DNA of 64,000 nt, taken from contig NZ_JAKUMM010000009.1 in NCBI RefSeq assembly GCF_022601735.1, positions 1-64,000 of the forward strand, given 5' to 3'. Below are positions 34,782 through 43,661 of the stretch, in pieces. Position 1 is the first letter of the stretch, and every line of letters begins with the position of its first letter. The stretch comes from Atopomonas sediminilitoris. Lineage in GTDB: Bacteria > Pseudomonadota > Gammaproteobacteria > Pseudomonadales > Pseudomonadaceae. The notes under the pieces were generated by a model that did not search any database, was not told the origin of the DNA, and saw nothing but the letters and a program-made list of their open reading frames with translations. A program made the position numbers and the translations under genes.

Positions 34782-35614
34782 ATACCATATTTGCTATAGG
34801 ACTCAGCAGAAATAGGAGCCTCAAGCTTAATCATCGAACTTTGAACGTATTGAGCTGTCGTAATTGTTTTCTTGAGCACAACCCCACGATGGTTAACCAC
34901 CTTAGCTATTTTGATTAGCTGGTGGTTATCTGAAGCCCAAAGCGCCCCTCGAAGCACCATGAAATTATCGTAAGAGTTGTTGTAATCTTTTTCGCCTAGA
35001 AGGGTTCCATCGCCCCATTCCATTCCAGTCTTAACGGTGGCTAAAATTGCCCTATCTTCATCACCAAGCTCCTCACAGCGCATCTTGAAGGTATCTACGG
35101 CAAATGGAATTTGGCCAATAGCATCGGTCCAGTAAGGAAGCCCTCCCACTGTAATCATGAGGTAGCCATCGCCTCCTTGCTCCGATTGTTTCCAGTCACC
35201 CGATTGGCCGCTATAGAAACTGATGGACCACCGATCGACAATGGAGAAGTCGATAATCTGCTTCCACGTGAAGTGTTTATATGCAGAGTAGGCTTCTGAG
35301 TTTGGCTTGGACGAGTCCGGATGCAGCCAGATAAGCTCTCGATAGCTATCCGCCAGAGGCTCGAACCACTGGACTTTCTCAGCGTACAGCTTATCGGCAG
35401 TTATGATACGGAAAGGCTTTTCGTCCTGCTTCGGCCGGACGGCGAATAAAGGAAAACCATTCTTGCGGGTAACCAGCCAAGCGTTGGGAACTATAACCTT
35501 AGGTGCTTTTTTATCCTCACTTGGAGTGCTTTCCGACTGCACTTTAAGTTCGGTCTTGCCATGCTTTGTCTCGAAAGTATGCGAGGCTCCGTCAATCGTA
35601 ATGAGTGTTTCCAT
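34769..35614 (-). CDS. Candidate novel T6SS effector encoded behind PAAR
   Basis: 281 residues, start overlapping the PAAR stop by one base. No family recognised with confidence. It lacks a signal peptide or TM segment, begins with METLITIDGASHTFE, has a lysine/serine-rich linker (20-40), and a central W/Y-rich region (FTWKQIIDFSIVDRWSISFY; GDGYLMITVGGLPYWTDAIG). No catalytic motif is obvious. Its position directly after a PAAR with a C-terminal extension and before two membrane-type proteins is the classic effector-immunity layout. It could also be a PAAR accessory protein. Confidence 0.55.
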   Translation of the reverse strand: METLITIDGASHTFETKHGKTELKVQSESTPSEDKKAPKVIVPNAWLVTRKNGFPLFAVRPKQDEKPFRIITADKLYAEKVQWFEPLADSYRELIWLHPDSSKPNSEAYSAYKHFTWKQIIDFSIVDRWSISFYSGQSGDWKQSEQGGDGYLMITVGGLPYWTDAIGQIPFAVDTFKMRCEELGDEDRAILATVKTGMEWGDGTLLGEKDYNNSYDNFMVLRGALWASDNHQLIKIAKVVNHRGVVLKKTITTAQYVQSSMIKLEAPISAESYSKYGIWKK

Positions 35615-36123
35615 TAGTCTTCTCCGGAGATGTACAGCGTAATTGCCTCTTGCTGGCTTCCTGTGGAAATAACTCCAGTCATGCCGCCACCCGATGTAGC
35701 CCCCTGTTTAACGGTACCGTTTTCGGAAACGATTCGATACGCAAGGCCCTTGAGAGGTTGACCATCCGCCGTTTCAAGAGAGAACAAGCGATCGAAACAG
35801 GCCTCTAAAGAGATCGGGCTTGGCTCGATAAACTCGGCCACTACCACGCTCGTACCAATAATCACCGTCCCTGCACCAGCCACCACGCTGTTGCCGTGGC
35901 TGCCTACAGTGCCAACCACCGTGGCGGGTTTGCCGTTAATCAGCACATTCGGGATGACCGCGCTAGCCAAAGTGCTGCCGCAGGCCGTAGGGTCGCCTTG
36001 ACGTGCAGCGGGCAAGTTCTCGAACAACACATTGGGCGAACCAACGGTGATCGGGTTAGTGCCGTGCCCAGGGATGGGGCATGACGTCGGGTCGGTTTTC
36101 CGTGCCGCGGGTTTGCCTGCCAT
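35614..36123 (-). CDS. PAAR spike-tip protein with C-terminal extension
   Basis: 169 residues. Residues 1-95 are a PAAR domain (MAGKPAARKTDPTSC; GSPNVLFENLPAAR; NVLINGKPATVVGTVGSHG). A C-terminal extension of about 70 residues follows, including a transthyretin-like stretch (FSLETADGQPLKGLAYRIV). PAAR proteins sharpen the VgrG tip and carry effectors through such extensions. It lies ten bases after tssE and starts the inserted cargo block; it is one of two PAAR genes in the window. Confidence 0.93.
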   Translation of the reverse strand: MAGKPAARKTDPTSCPIPGHGTNPITVGSPNVLFENLPAARQGDPTACGSTLASAVIPNVLINGKPATVVGTVGSHGNSVVAGAGTVIIGTSVVVAEFIEPSPISLEACFDRLFSLETADGQPLKGLAYRIVSENGTVKQGATSGGGMTGVISTGSQQEAITLYISGED

Positions 36124-36133
36124 TGCCTTCTCC

Positions 36134-36544
36134 TTAACTCACCCTGACCTGACCACTGCCGTCCAACTGCGCGCTAAAGCGCACGGGGCGCAGGCCGCCT
36201 TCCATGTGCAGCTGTGCTTCAATGTCGAAGGCCAAGCGCAGCGGGTCATGCGCGCGCGGCAAGGTGTGCACGCGTACGCGCGACAAGCGCGGCTCGTAAG
36301 CCTCGATGAAGCGTTCGATCGACACGCGCGCTTGCTGCAACGAATCGTGCAGGCTCAGGCGCATGTCGTTGAGATCTGGCAACCCGTAGTCCGGCAGCGT
36401 CTGCACGCTGCCGGCACGGGTGCTAAGCATCTTGCCCAGATGCAGTGCTATCGAATGCGTGAGCACCCCTTCGGCGTCGGCTTTGCTGACTCGTGCCGGT
36501 GCCTGACCGCTCAAGCGTTCGAATAAACTGCCTTGGGCTTGCAT
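36134..36544 (-). CDS. tssE: TssE, gp25-like baseplate protein
   Basis: 136 residues. The gp25-like domain includes HLGKMLSTRAGSVQTLPDYGLPDL, the diagnostic family pattern, and LSRVRVHTLPRAHDPL. It nucleates sheath polymerisation at the baseplate. It starts three bases after tssC ends. Confidence 0.95.
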   Translation of the reverse strand: MQAQGSLFERLSGQAPARVSKADAEGVLTHSIALHLGKMLSTRAGSVQTLPDYGLPDLNDMRLSLHDSLQQARVSIERFIEAYEPRLSRVRVHTLPRAHDPLRLAFDIEAQLHMEGGLRPVRFSAQLDGSGQVRVS

Positions 36545-36547
36545 GCC

Positions 36548-38023
36548 TTACTCCTTGTCCAGCTTGCCCACCAAGGACAAGGTGAAATCGGCGCCCATGT
36601 ACTTAAAGTGCGGGCGCACCGACAAGCTCACGCGATACCAGCCCGGCTCACCATCAACATCGGTGACTTTGACCTGCGCGGCCCGCAGGGGGCGGCGACT
36701 ACGCACTTCCGAGCTGGGGTTTTCTTGGTCAGCCACAAACTGGCGAATCCACTTATTCAGCTCCAGCTCGAGGTCGGTGCGCTCTTTCCACGCGCCGATT
36801 TGCTCGCGCTGCAACACTTTCAAGTAGTGCGCCAAGCGGTTAACGATGAACAGATACGGCAGCTGGGTGCCCAGCTTGTAGTTCAGCTCGGCAGTGCGAC
36901 CTTCTTCGCTAGTGCCGAAGAACTTGGCCTTCTGCGCCGAGTTAGCCGAGAAGAACGCGGCGTTATCGCTGCCCTTACGCATGGTCAGGGCGATAAAGCC
37001 TTCTTCGGCCAGCTCGTATTCGCGGCGGTCTGAAACCAATACCTCGGTGGGGATCTTGGTTTCGATTTCGCCCATGCTCTCGAAGTGGTGCAGTGGTAGG
37101 TCTTCTACCGCGCCACCACTCTGCGGGCCGATGATGTTCGGGCACCAACGGAACTTGGCGAAGCTGTCAGTCAGGCGCGAGGCAAAGGTGTAGGCCGTGT
37201 TGCCCCACAGGTAATGCTCGTGGCTGGCTGCGACGCTCTCATGATAGACAAACGACTTCACTGGGTTTTCTTCTGGGTCATACGGATGACGCAGCAAGAA
37301 GCGCGGCAAAGTCAGCCCCACATAGCGGGCATCTTCTTGCTCGCGGAAGCTCTGCCATTTGGTGAACTGCGGGCCTTCAAAGTGATCTTTCAGGTCTTTC
37401 AGATCAGGCAAACCGGTAAAGCTTTCCAGACCGAAGAACTTAGGCCCTGCCGCAGCAACAAAGGGCGCATGCGACATGCTGGCCACACTGGCCACGTACT
37501 GCATGGTTTTGATGTCTGGGGCGCTGGGATCAAAGAAGTAGTTGGCGACAATCGCGCCCACTGGCTGACCACCAAACTGGCCGTACTCTGCGGTGTAGAT
37601 GTGCTTGTATAGGCCCGACTGGACAATCTCTGGCGAATCTTCAAAGTCATCCAACAGGTCTTGCTTGGAGACGTTAAGGATTTCCAGCTTGATGTTTTCA
37701 CGGAAGTTGGTGCGATCGACCAGCAACTTCAAACCGCGCCAAGACGATTCCAAGGCTTGGAATTCGACATGGTGCAGGATTTCGTCCATTTGCTTGCTGA
37801 GCTTGGCGTCGATCTCGGCGATCATGCGATCAACCAAGGCCTTCTTCACTGGCTCGTTGTTGTTCTGCGGCTTAAGCAGCTCTTCAATAAACGCGGACAC
37901 GCCGCGCTTCGCAATACCGTAGGCTTCGTCTTCTGGGGTCAGCTTGGTTTCAGCAATGATCCGGTCAAGAATGCCTAGTTCGGCGCCTGCAGCGCCACGT
38001 TCCATGACTGCACTTGTGCTCAT
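36548..38023 (-). CDS. tssC: TssC, large sheath subunit (VipB)
   Basis: 491 residues, highly conserved length. Visible motifs include VEFQALESSWRGLKLLVDRTNF, DFEDSPEIVQSGLYKHIYTAEYGQFGG and the C-terminal VKVTDVDGEPGWYRVSLSVRPHFKYMGADF. It polymerises with TssB into the contractile sheath, and ClpV acts on it after firing. It is seventeen bases downstream of tssB. Confidence 0.98.
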   Translation of the reverse strand: MSTSAVMERGAAGAELGILDRIIAETKLTPEDEAYGIAKRGVSAFIEELLKPQNNNEPVKKALVDRMIAEIDAKLSKQMDEILHHVEFQALESSWRGLKLLVDRTNFRENIKLEILNVSKQDLLDDFEDSPEIVQSGLYKHIYTAEYGQFGGQPVGAIVANYFFDPSAPDIKTMQYVASVASMSHAPFVAAAGPKFFGLESFTGLPDLKDLKDHFEGPQFTKWQSFREQEDARYVGLTLPRFLLRHPYDPEENPVKSFVYHESVAASHEHYLWGNTAYTFASRLTDSFAKFRWCPNIIGPQSGGAVEDLPLHHFESMGEIETKIPTEVLVSDRREYELAEEGFIALTMRKGSDNAAFFSANSAQKAKFFGTSEEGRTAELNYKLGTQLPYLFIVNRLAHYLKVLQREQIGAWKERTDLELELNKWIRQFVADQENPSSEVRSRRPLRAAQVKVTDVDGEPGWYRVSLSVRPHFKYMGADFTLSLVGKLDKE

Positions 38024-38040
38024 GTTGACGGTCCTTGTCG

Positions 38041-38550
38041 TTAAACTTCTTCGGCGGTGGATTCGCTAGCCAAGCCAAGCTCAGCCAGTACGCGATCGCG
38101 TGACTCGTCATCGGCGAGCACGCCTTCGATGGCCTTGCGAAAAGCTGGGGCATTGCCCAGCGGGCCTTTGAGGGCCATCAGCGCGTCGCGTAGCTCCATC
38201 AGCTTTTTCAGCTCCGGCACTTGCTCAACGATGCGCTCGGGGGTGAAGTCTTTTAGCGAGCTAATCGGCATCTGAATCGCCAACTCTTCGCCATCGGCAC
38301 CGTCTTGCAAACGGTTCGGCACTTGCAGCGTCAGGTTTAAACCTTGCTTGCCAAGCACCTCATCGAAGCTGTTTTTATCGATGCTGATCGGCTTGCGATC
38401 TTCAACCTTGCGCTCGTCAGCTTGCTGGGTGAAATCACCCAACACCATCAGCTTCAGTGGCAGTTCAATTTCTTCCTGCGCATTGCCGGTAGCCGGCTTG
38501 AACGTGACGTTAACGCGTTCCTTGGGTGCTACTGAGCCTTCTTTGGCCAT
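38041..38550 (-). CDS. tssB: TssB, small sheath subunit (VipA)
   Basis: 169 residues. The family start (MAKEGSVAPKERVNVTFKP) and ELPLKLMVLGDFTQQADER are present, followed by LTLQVPNRL and SLKDFTPERIVEQVPEL. It pairs with TssC in the sheath. It sits between tssA and tssC. Confidence 0.98.
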   Translation of the reverse strand: MAKEGSVAPKERVNVTFKPATGNAQEEIELPLKLMVLGDFTQQADERKVEDRKPISIDKNSFDEVLGKQGLNLTLQVPNRLQDGADGEELAIQMPISSLKDFTPERIVEQVPELKKLMELRDALMALKGPLGNAPAFRKAIEGVLADDESRDRVLAELGLASESTAEEV

Positions 38551-38568
38551 AGCTTTTCTCCTTGTGGG

Positions 38569-40131
38569 TTAGTCCAGTACCACTTCCAAATCGAGGTGGC
38601 ACAGCCTGCGGTAAACCTCATCCCTGCGTTCGCGCACCGCATGGTTTTGCGGTAACAGCTCGCAGCAACTGTGCAGCAAGCGCAGCACATCCAGCGCCAA
38701 TTCCGGCTCCCACGCCGTAATGCCGCTGTCGCACAACGCCTGATCTAGGTTTTCAAGTTGCGTTTTGGCCAGGTCGTATTTCTTCGCCTGCATACACAGG
38801 CGCACCATGGCCAGTTGCCAGTGAAAGCGCTGGCGGCCGCCGTGCGCTTGCTGCATGCCCTGCTTGAGCAGTTGCACGCAGACTTTTAAACCGTCTTTAC
38901 GCAGGCGCTGTAGCGCCTCTTGCAGGGCCAGCTCCCACGCCGCTTGTTGCTCAGGCGCGTCGGGCGAGCGACTGCTGGCTGGTGCCTCGCGCTGGGTATG
39001 CGGCAGTACGTGTGCGGCGATCCACGCTTGCGTTTCGCCATCGGCAAAACCTTGGCCATCGTGAAAGCTCAGCGTGGGCAAATCAGGAAAGCGCTTGAGC
39101 AAAAGGGCCAGCTGCACTTCCACTTCGTGGCAAGCAAGCGCGCAATCCAGTCCATCTAGGCATTCCCAAACCAAGCGCTGACCATCCAGCCAAAACGGTG
39201 CACGCGCCACGCTGGCCTCAAGGTCGACCAAAAGATCAGCGAACGCTTCTTGCTCTAGGCGCTCTCGATAGCTGGCGAGCTTGTCCGCCGGCACTCCGCG
39301 CAGACTGGTCACGCCCTCGGCGTTACGCTCAGGTAGGCTATCGATACCTAGCCACAGCAAGCTGCGCGCCAAACGCAGGGGACGCACGTCACTGGCTTTT
39401 TGTTTCAGCCAATAACCACACAGACTGCGGCTGCCGTCTTGCAACGCGCGCAGCGACTTTTGCGCGTCACGTTCATTATCAATCGGCGTTGCTGGGTTAA
39501 TCAGTTGACTGGCCGCTTGTTTAACCTGCGCCAGCATAGCCTCGGTAGCGCTAGGTTCTGGCTGGTTTTGCTCGCTACGCTTAAGCATTTCTTTAAGGCG
39601 ACGATTGAGCGGTAGCAACAACGGCGCTTGCTCGCCCAAGCGCTCAGAAAAACAGGCATCTAGGGCTTGCAGGTGTTCACTGAGCTGGCGAAATAAAGCT
39701 TGGTTATTGCGCAGCGGAATATCGTCGGTAAGCACCGCTTCCAGCCGACCAAACAGCCAAGTCAGCGGCGCGCTGCGGGTGCGCTCTTTGCGCGGGTGCA
39801 GTTCAGCCCAGTGTTGAGTACACAGGTGATGCAATAATGCGATGCCGCCTTGCAGGCCGGCGAACGACTCGCGCTGATACAAGCCCCAGATATACCAAGC
39901 AGCCACACGAAGGTCTTTGGATTGCTCGCGCAACAGCAGCTCAGCGCCATCGATCACGCTGGCCCAATCGATACTGCCCGCACCTTGCAGCGAACCCGCT
40001 TTAGCCAACTCCGTTTCAAGCTTCTCGAACTCAGGGCTATAACGGACATCATCACCAGCGAACTGCGCCGTAGTGACAGGATGCTTGGCAATATCGAGAC
40101 AACGATTTAAACACGCCGAGGCGAATGTCAT
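38569..40131 (-). CDS. tssA: TssA, baseplate/sheath-assembly protein
   Basis: 520 residues from the ATG at 40131 (SD GAGGA); the frame is open 25 codons further up but no homology or SD supports that. An N-terminal ImpA_N domain has AGDDVRYSPEFEKLE and LREQSKDLRVAAWYIWGLYQRESF, then a long helical middle and a VasJ-type C-terminal domain (WQLAMVRLCMQAKKYDLA). It primes tail polymerisation. First gene of the leftward T6SS operon, divergent from hcp. Confidence 0.95.
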   Translation of the reverse strand: MTFASACLNRCLDIAKHPVTTAQFAGDDVRYSPEFEKLETELAKAGSLQGAGSIDWASVIDGAELLLREQSKDLRVAAWYIWGLYQRESFAGLQGGIALLHHLCTQHWAELHPRKERTRSAPLTWLFGRLEAVLTDDIPLRNNQALFRQLSEHLQALDACFSERLGEQAPLLLPLNRRLKEMLKRSEQNQPEPSATEAMLAQVKQAASQLINPATPIDNERDAQKSLRALQDGSRSLCGYWLKQKASDVRPLRLARSLLWLGIDSLPERNAEGVTSLRGVPADKLASYRERLEQEAFADLLVDLEASVARAPFWLDGQRLVWECLDGLDCALACHEVEVQLALLLKRFPDLPTLSFHDGQGFADGETQAWIAAHVLPHTQREAPASSRSPDAPEQQAAWELALQEALQRLRKDGLKVCVQLLKQGMQQAHGGRQRFHWQLAMVRLCMQAKKYDLAKTQLENLDQALCDSGITAWEPELALDVLRLLHSCCELLPQNHAVRERRDEVYRRLCHLDLEVVLD

Positions 40132-40718
40132 TCCGTGACAATCCTCACACTTATATCCGTATAAATAATGCAGATATGTTTTGTCGAACAATCCCGCAAC
40201 TAACACCTACGAACGGCAATTAACTGCGCAAAAATAAAGTGGCACAAGGCTAGACCTGACCTCGCGACAAAACAACCCCAGATCGCATACCTGAAACTTA
40301 CTCAGAAACAACGACAAAACGTCTTTTAATCTTAAAAAAATCTTTATATTTCAATAAGTTAAAAAATAATCAGACACCGATAAGCCTGCCTGCCACCCCA
40401 AAAACAAACACAAATATGCGATCAGACTCACAATTATTAATGCGCAACTAACGGCCATGCGACGCTCGCACTATCGTGACACAGTTCGCACTAGATTTTA
40501 TTTGACGACAATATCCCGTCACACCCACTACCTGCGGTAAAAATTACACAGCAACTGCGCAAAAGCCTGCGCACTTTGTAATTACGCTCAACTTATATAC
40601 GCCTAATAAACCTATATAAGCGGGATAAACAAAGGCCCGCATAAAGTTGGCACAGCTTTCGCTAATACCCTGCCACTTGGGCAATCACGCCCATTCACCC
40701 AAGGCAAGGAGATAGCCA
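40132..40718. promoter_or_regulatory. Divergent control region between tssA and hcp
   Basis: About 590 bases without a credible gene. It is AT-rich in the middle (40320-40380), typical of bent or IHF-bound promoter DNA. The sequence AACTGCGCAAAA occurs at 40222-40233 and again at 40553-40564, and TGCGCAA also at 40441-40447; these may be binding sites for the sigma54 activator. A good -24/-12 element faces hcp. I found no equally good one facing tssA. Confidence 0.7.
40647..40663 (+). promoter_or_regulatory. Sigma54 (-24/-12) promoter of hcp
   Basis: TTGGCACAGCTTTCGCT fits the RpoN consensus (TTGGCAC, five bases, TTGCT) with GG at 40649-40650 and GC at 40661-40662, exactly ten bases between them. 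The expected transcript start is near 40673, about 45 bases before the hcp ATG. It matches the sigma54 activator encoded in the same cluster. Confidence 0.8.
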
Positions 40719-41237
40719 ATGCCAACACCCGCGTACATGACCATCGAAGGCGAAAAGCAAGGTCTGCTCACTTCCGGCACCTTCACCGAAGGCTCTGTCG
40801 GCAACATTTTCCAAGAAGGCCACGAAGACCAGATTCTGGTGCAAGCCTTCAACCACCAAGTGATCATTCCGCGCGACCCGCAGTCTGGCCAGCCAACCGG
40901 CCAGCGCGTGCACAAGCCGCTGATGATCACCAAGGTGTTCGACAAGAGCTCGCCGCTGATTTTTAACGCCCTGACCTCTGGTGAGCGCATGAAGAAGTGC
41001 CGTATCGAGTGGTACCGCACCTCCTCCACCGGCACCCAAGAGCACTACTACACCATCGAACTGGAAGACGCGATCATCGTTGACGTGCAGTCGCGCATGC
41101 CTAACTGCCAAGACCCAGGCCAAGCTCACTTCACCCATTTGGAAGACGTGTACCTGACCTACCGCAAGATCGTTTGGACTCACGAAGTGTCTGGCACTTC
41201 CGGTTCTGACGATTGGCGCACGCCGATCTCTGCTTAA
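40719..41237 (+). CDS. hcp: Hcp (TssD), tube protein
   Basis: 172 residues, SD AAGGAG seven bases before the ATG. Begins MPTPAYMTIEGEKQGLLT and contains HKPLMITKVFDKSSPLIFNAL and YYTIELEDAIIVDVQS, the standard Hcp fold. Hexamers stack into the tube inside the sheath. It is first in the rightward operon, directly under the sigma54 promoter, with a PAAR gene 11 bases downstream. Confidence 0.98.
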   Translation: MPTPAYMTIEGEKQGLLTSGTFTEGSVGNIFQEGHEDQILVQAFNHQVIIPRDPQSGQPTGQRVHKPLMITKVFDKSSPLIFNALTSGERMKKCRIEWYRTSSTGTQEHYYTIELEDAIIVDVQSRMPNCQDPGQAHFTHLEDVYLTYRKIVWTHEVSGTSGSDDWRTPISA

Positions 41238-41248
41238 GGTGCGTTGTA

Positions 41249-41536
41249 ATGCCTAAGGCAGGACGCCTCGGCGATCAGGACAGCGGCCATGATGCCTGCG
41301 GCCCCACCGCCGTCATCGCCGCCAGCCCTAATGTGTTGATTAATAACCTACCGGCGCTACGCCTCGGCGACCCACTGGCTGTGCATGGCTGCCCCGCGCA
41401 CGCCCCGCATGGTCGGGCCTTGGCCGTTGGCAGCGGCACGGTATTGATCAATAACTTACCCGCTGGGCGCGTCGGCGACGCCGTCAATTGTGGCGGCGTC
41501 ATGGTGCAGGGCTCACCCAACGTACTGATTGGTTAA
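41249..41536 (+). CDS. PAAR spike-tip protein, short form
   Basis: 95 residues from the ATG at 41249; an earlier start inside hcp is not supported. A bare PAAR domain: MPKAGRLGDQDSGHDAC, ASPNVLINNLPALRLGD, VHGCPAHAPHGRALAVGSGTV and a final GSPNVLIG. No extension, so it probably tips the VgrG encoded next (41592) without carrying its own cargo. It is followed by a strong terminator. Confidence 0.93.
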   Translation: MPKAGRLGDQDSGHDACGPTAVIAASPNVLINNLPALRLGDPLAVHGCPAHAPHGRALAVGSGTVLINNLPAGRVGDAVNCGGVMVQGSPNVLIG

Positions 41537-41542
41537 GCCCAC

Positions 41543-41575
41543 AGGGCCAGGCTTGCCTGGCCCTACTCTTTTTTT
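41543..41575 (+). terminator. Intrinsic terminator between PAAR and vgrG
   Basis: Ten-base arms AGGGCCAGGC and GCCTGGCCCT with a two-base centre (41543-41564), then ACTC and seven T (41569-41575). This is a full Rho-independent terminator. It should let hcp and PAAR be made in excess over the downstream vgrG and cargo genes. Confidence 0.9.
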
Positions 41576-41591
41576 ACGCAAGGAACAAAGG

Positions 41592-43661
41592 ATGTTCGAC
41601 CCCGCCAACCACACGCATTTCTCCCTGCAGATTGCTGGGCAAACCCACGGTTTTCAGGTGTTGTCGTTCAGCGGCGAAGAAGCGCTAAACAGCCCCTATC
41701 GGTTTGACATCGAGCTGGTCAGCGAAAACCCCGCGTGGGATCTGGAAAAACTCCTGCACCAAAGTGCTTTCCTTGCGTTTAACCCTCAAGGCCAGGGCGT
41801 TCATGGCCAAGTTCACAGTGCCTCGCAAGGCGACGCAGGCCAACGCTTAACCCGCTATCGCCTACGTATCGAGCCTAAGCTCAGCTATCTTGCACTGCGC
41901 AACAACTTGCGCATTTTTCAACGGCTCACCGTGCAGCAAATCATCAGCCAAGTGCTTGGCGAGCACGGCATCCTAGGCGCCGATGTGCTGTGGCAACTGA
42001 ATGCCAGCTATGCGCCGCGGGTGTATTGCGTGCAGTACCACGAATCCGACCTGCACTTTGTGCAGCGCCTGTGCGAAGAAGAAGGTATTCATTACCATTT
42101 CCGCCATACCGCAGAAGGCCACACCTTAGTGCTTGGCGATGATCAAAGCGGCTTTATTGATCTACCTGCACAGCCGTATTTACAAGACTCCAGCCTGGTC
42201 GCCGACACCCCGGTGATCCGCCGCTTTGCCCTGCGTGTTGCCAGCCGCACTAGTCGCGTAACGCGGCGTGATTACGATTTCGAGAAACCACGCCTGCTGA
42301 TGGAGGCAGCTTTCCAACCGAATGACCAGCGCCGCGAGCCAGACCTTGAGGATTACGACTACCCCGCACGCTTTACCGAGCGCTCACGCGGCAAGCAGCT
42401 CAGCCAACTGGCCCAAGAGCGCCACCGCGCCGATTACCAACAAGCCAACGGGCATAGCAACCAACCCTTACTGATCAGCGGGCACCTGCTGCCACTTACC
42501 AAGCACCCGCGCGCCGATCTTAATCAGCGCTGGCTGCTGACCGGCATCCGCCACGAAGGCAAGCAGCCCCAGGTGCTGGAAGAAAGCACTGACATTCTTA
42601 ATGCCTCCTCCCATGGCAGCAAGGCCAGTGGCGACACGTTTGAGCAGGGCTACCGTAACCACTTTATCGCCACGCCGTGGGATGTGCCATTCCGCCCAGC
42701 TTTGAAGCACCCCAAAGCACGCATCCTCGGCAGCCAAAGCGCCGTGGTCACAGGCCCCAAAGGTGAAGAAATTCACTGCGATGAATACGGCCGCATCAAA
42801 GTGCAGTTTCACTGGGACCGCGAAGGTCAAGCCGACGAGCGCACCAGCTGCTGGCTGCGCCTAGCCACCGGCTGGGCCGGCGATGGCTACGGCGCCCTTA
42901 CCCTGCCGCGCATTGGCATGGAAGTGTTAGTGACCTTCTTAGAAGGCGACCCCGACCAACCGCTGATCACCGGCTGCCTGTACCACAAAGAACACGTAGT
43001 GCCGTACGACCTGCCAGCGAACAAAACCCGCAGCGTGTTCAAAACCCTCTCTAGCCCCGGTGGCGCGGGCTACAACGAACTGCGCATCGAAGACAAACAA
43101 GGCCAAGAGCAAATCTACCTGCACGCCCAGCGCGACTGGGATGAAAACATCGAGCACGACCAAAAAATCCGCATCGGCCACGAACGCCACGACACCGTAG
43201 AAGCCAACAGCCACACCGAGATTCGCGGCGAAGAACACCGCACCACCGTGCAACCGCGCAAAACCGAGGTCAAAGCCTGCGACCACCTGACCGTAGGCAA
43301 CAACCAACACATCAAGATCGGTAGCGGCCAGTTCATTAAGGCCGGGCAAGAAATCCACCTCTCCAGCGGCCACAAAGTAGTGCTCGAAGCCGGCAGTGAG
43401 CTCACCTTCAAAGCCGCCGGCAGCTTTATCAAACTCGACGCCAGCGGCATCACCCTGGTCGGCCCACTGATCAAAATCAACTCCGGCGGCAGCCCCGGCA
43501 AAGGCTCGGGGGCCAAACCGCTGTTGCCTGGCAAGGTGCAGGCAGCCGATGCGGATAAGGCGGGCGAACTTCTCCTGCCCACACTCCGCCAAGCGTTGCT
43601 GCAAAAGAAACCACTGTGCCCACAGTGCAGGCAGGCGATGCAGGAGCCCCCCCATGAATAA
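41592..43661 (+). CDS. vgrG: VgrG spike protein, intact, adaptor-dependent type
   Basis: 689 residues, starting MFDPANHTHFSLQI with SD AAGGAACAAAGG. It has a gp27-like N-terminal half, then an OB domain from about residue 358 (ATPWDVPFRP; HCDEYGRIKVQFHWDREG) and a beta-helix. It is more divergent from the two leftward VgrGs than they are from each other. The tail after GSPGKGSG ends with LCPQCRQAMQEPPHE, a CxxC tail. It overlaps the DUF4123 adaptor start and probably delivers the VasX-like effector at 44538. Confidence 0.97.
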   Translation: MFDPANHTHFSLQIAGQTHGFQVLSFSGEEALNSPYRFDIELVSENPAWDLEKLLHQSAFLAFNPQGQGVHGQVHSASQGDAGQRLTRYRLRIEPKLSYLALRNNLRIFQRLTVQQIISQVLGEHGILGADVLWQLNASYAPRVYCVQYHESDLHFVQRLCEEEGIHYHFRHTAEGHTLVLGDDQSGFIDLPAQPYLQDSSLVADTPVIRRFALRVASRTSRVTRRDYDFEKPRLLMEAAFQPNDQRREPDLEDYDYPARFTERSRGKQLSQLAQERHRADYQQANGHSNQPLLISGHLLPLTKHPRADLNQRWLLTGIRHEGKQPQVLEESTDILNASSHGSKASGDTFEQGYRNHFIATPWDVPFRPALKHPKARILGSQSAVVTGPKGEEIHCDEYGRIKVQFHWDREGQADERTSCWLRLATGWAGDGYGALTLPRIGMEVLVTFLEGDPDQPLITGCLYHKEHVVPYDLPANKTRSVFKTLSSPGGAGYNELRIEDKQGQEQIYLHAQRDWDENIEHDQKIRIGHERHDTVEANSHTEIRGEEHRTTVQPRKTEVKACDHLTVGNNQHIKIGSGQFIKAGQEIHLSSGHKVVLEAGSELTFKAAGSFIKLDASGITLVGPLIKINSGGSPGKGSGAKPLLPGKVQAADADKAGELLLPTLRQALLQKKPLCPQCRQAMQEPPHE

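Noticed and set aside
40263..40276. A -24/-12 promoter facing tssA (GG and GC spaced by ten on the minus strand)
   Set aside because: Only the GG and GC match; the flanking bases do not fit TGGCAC and TTGC, so it is likely chance.
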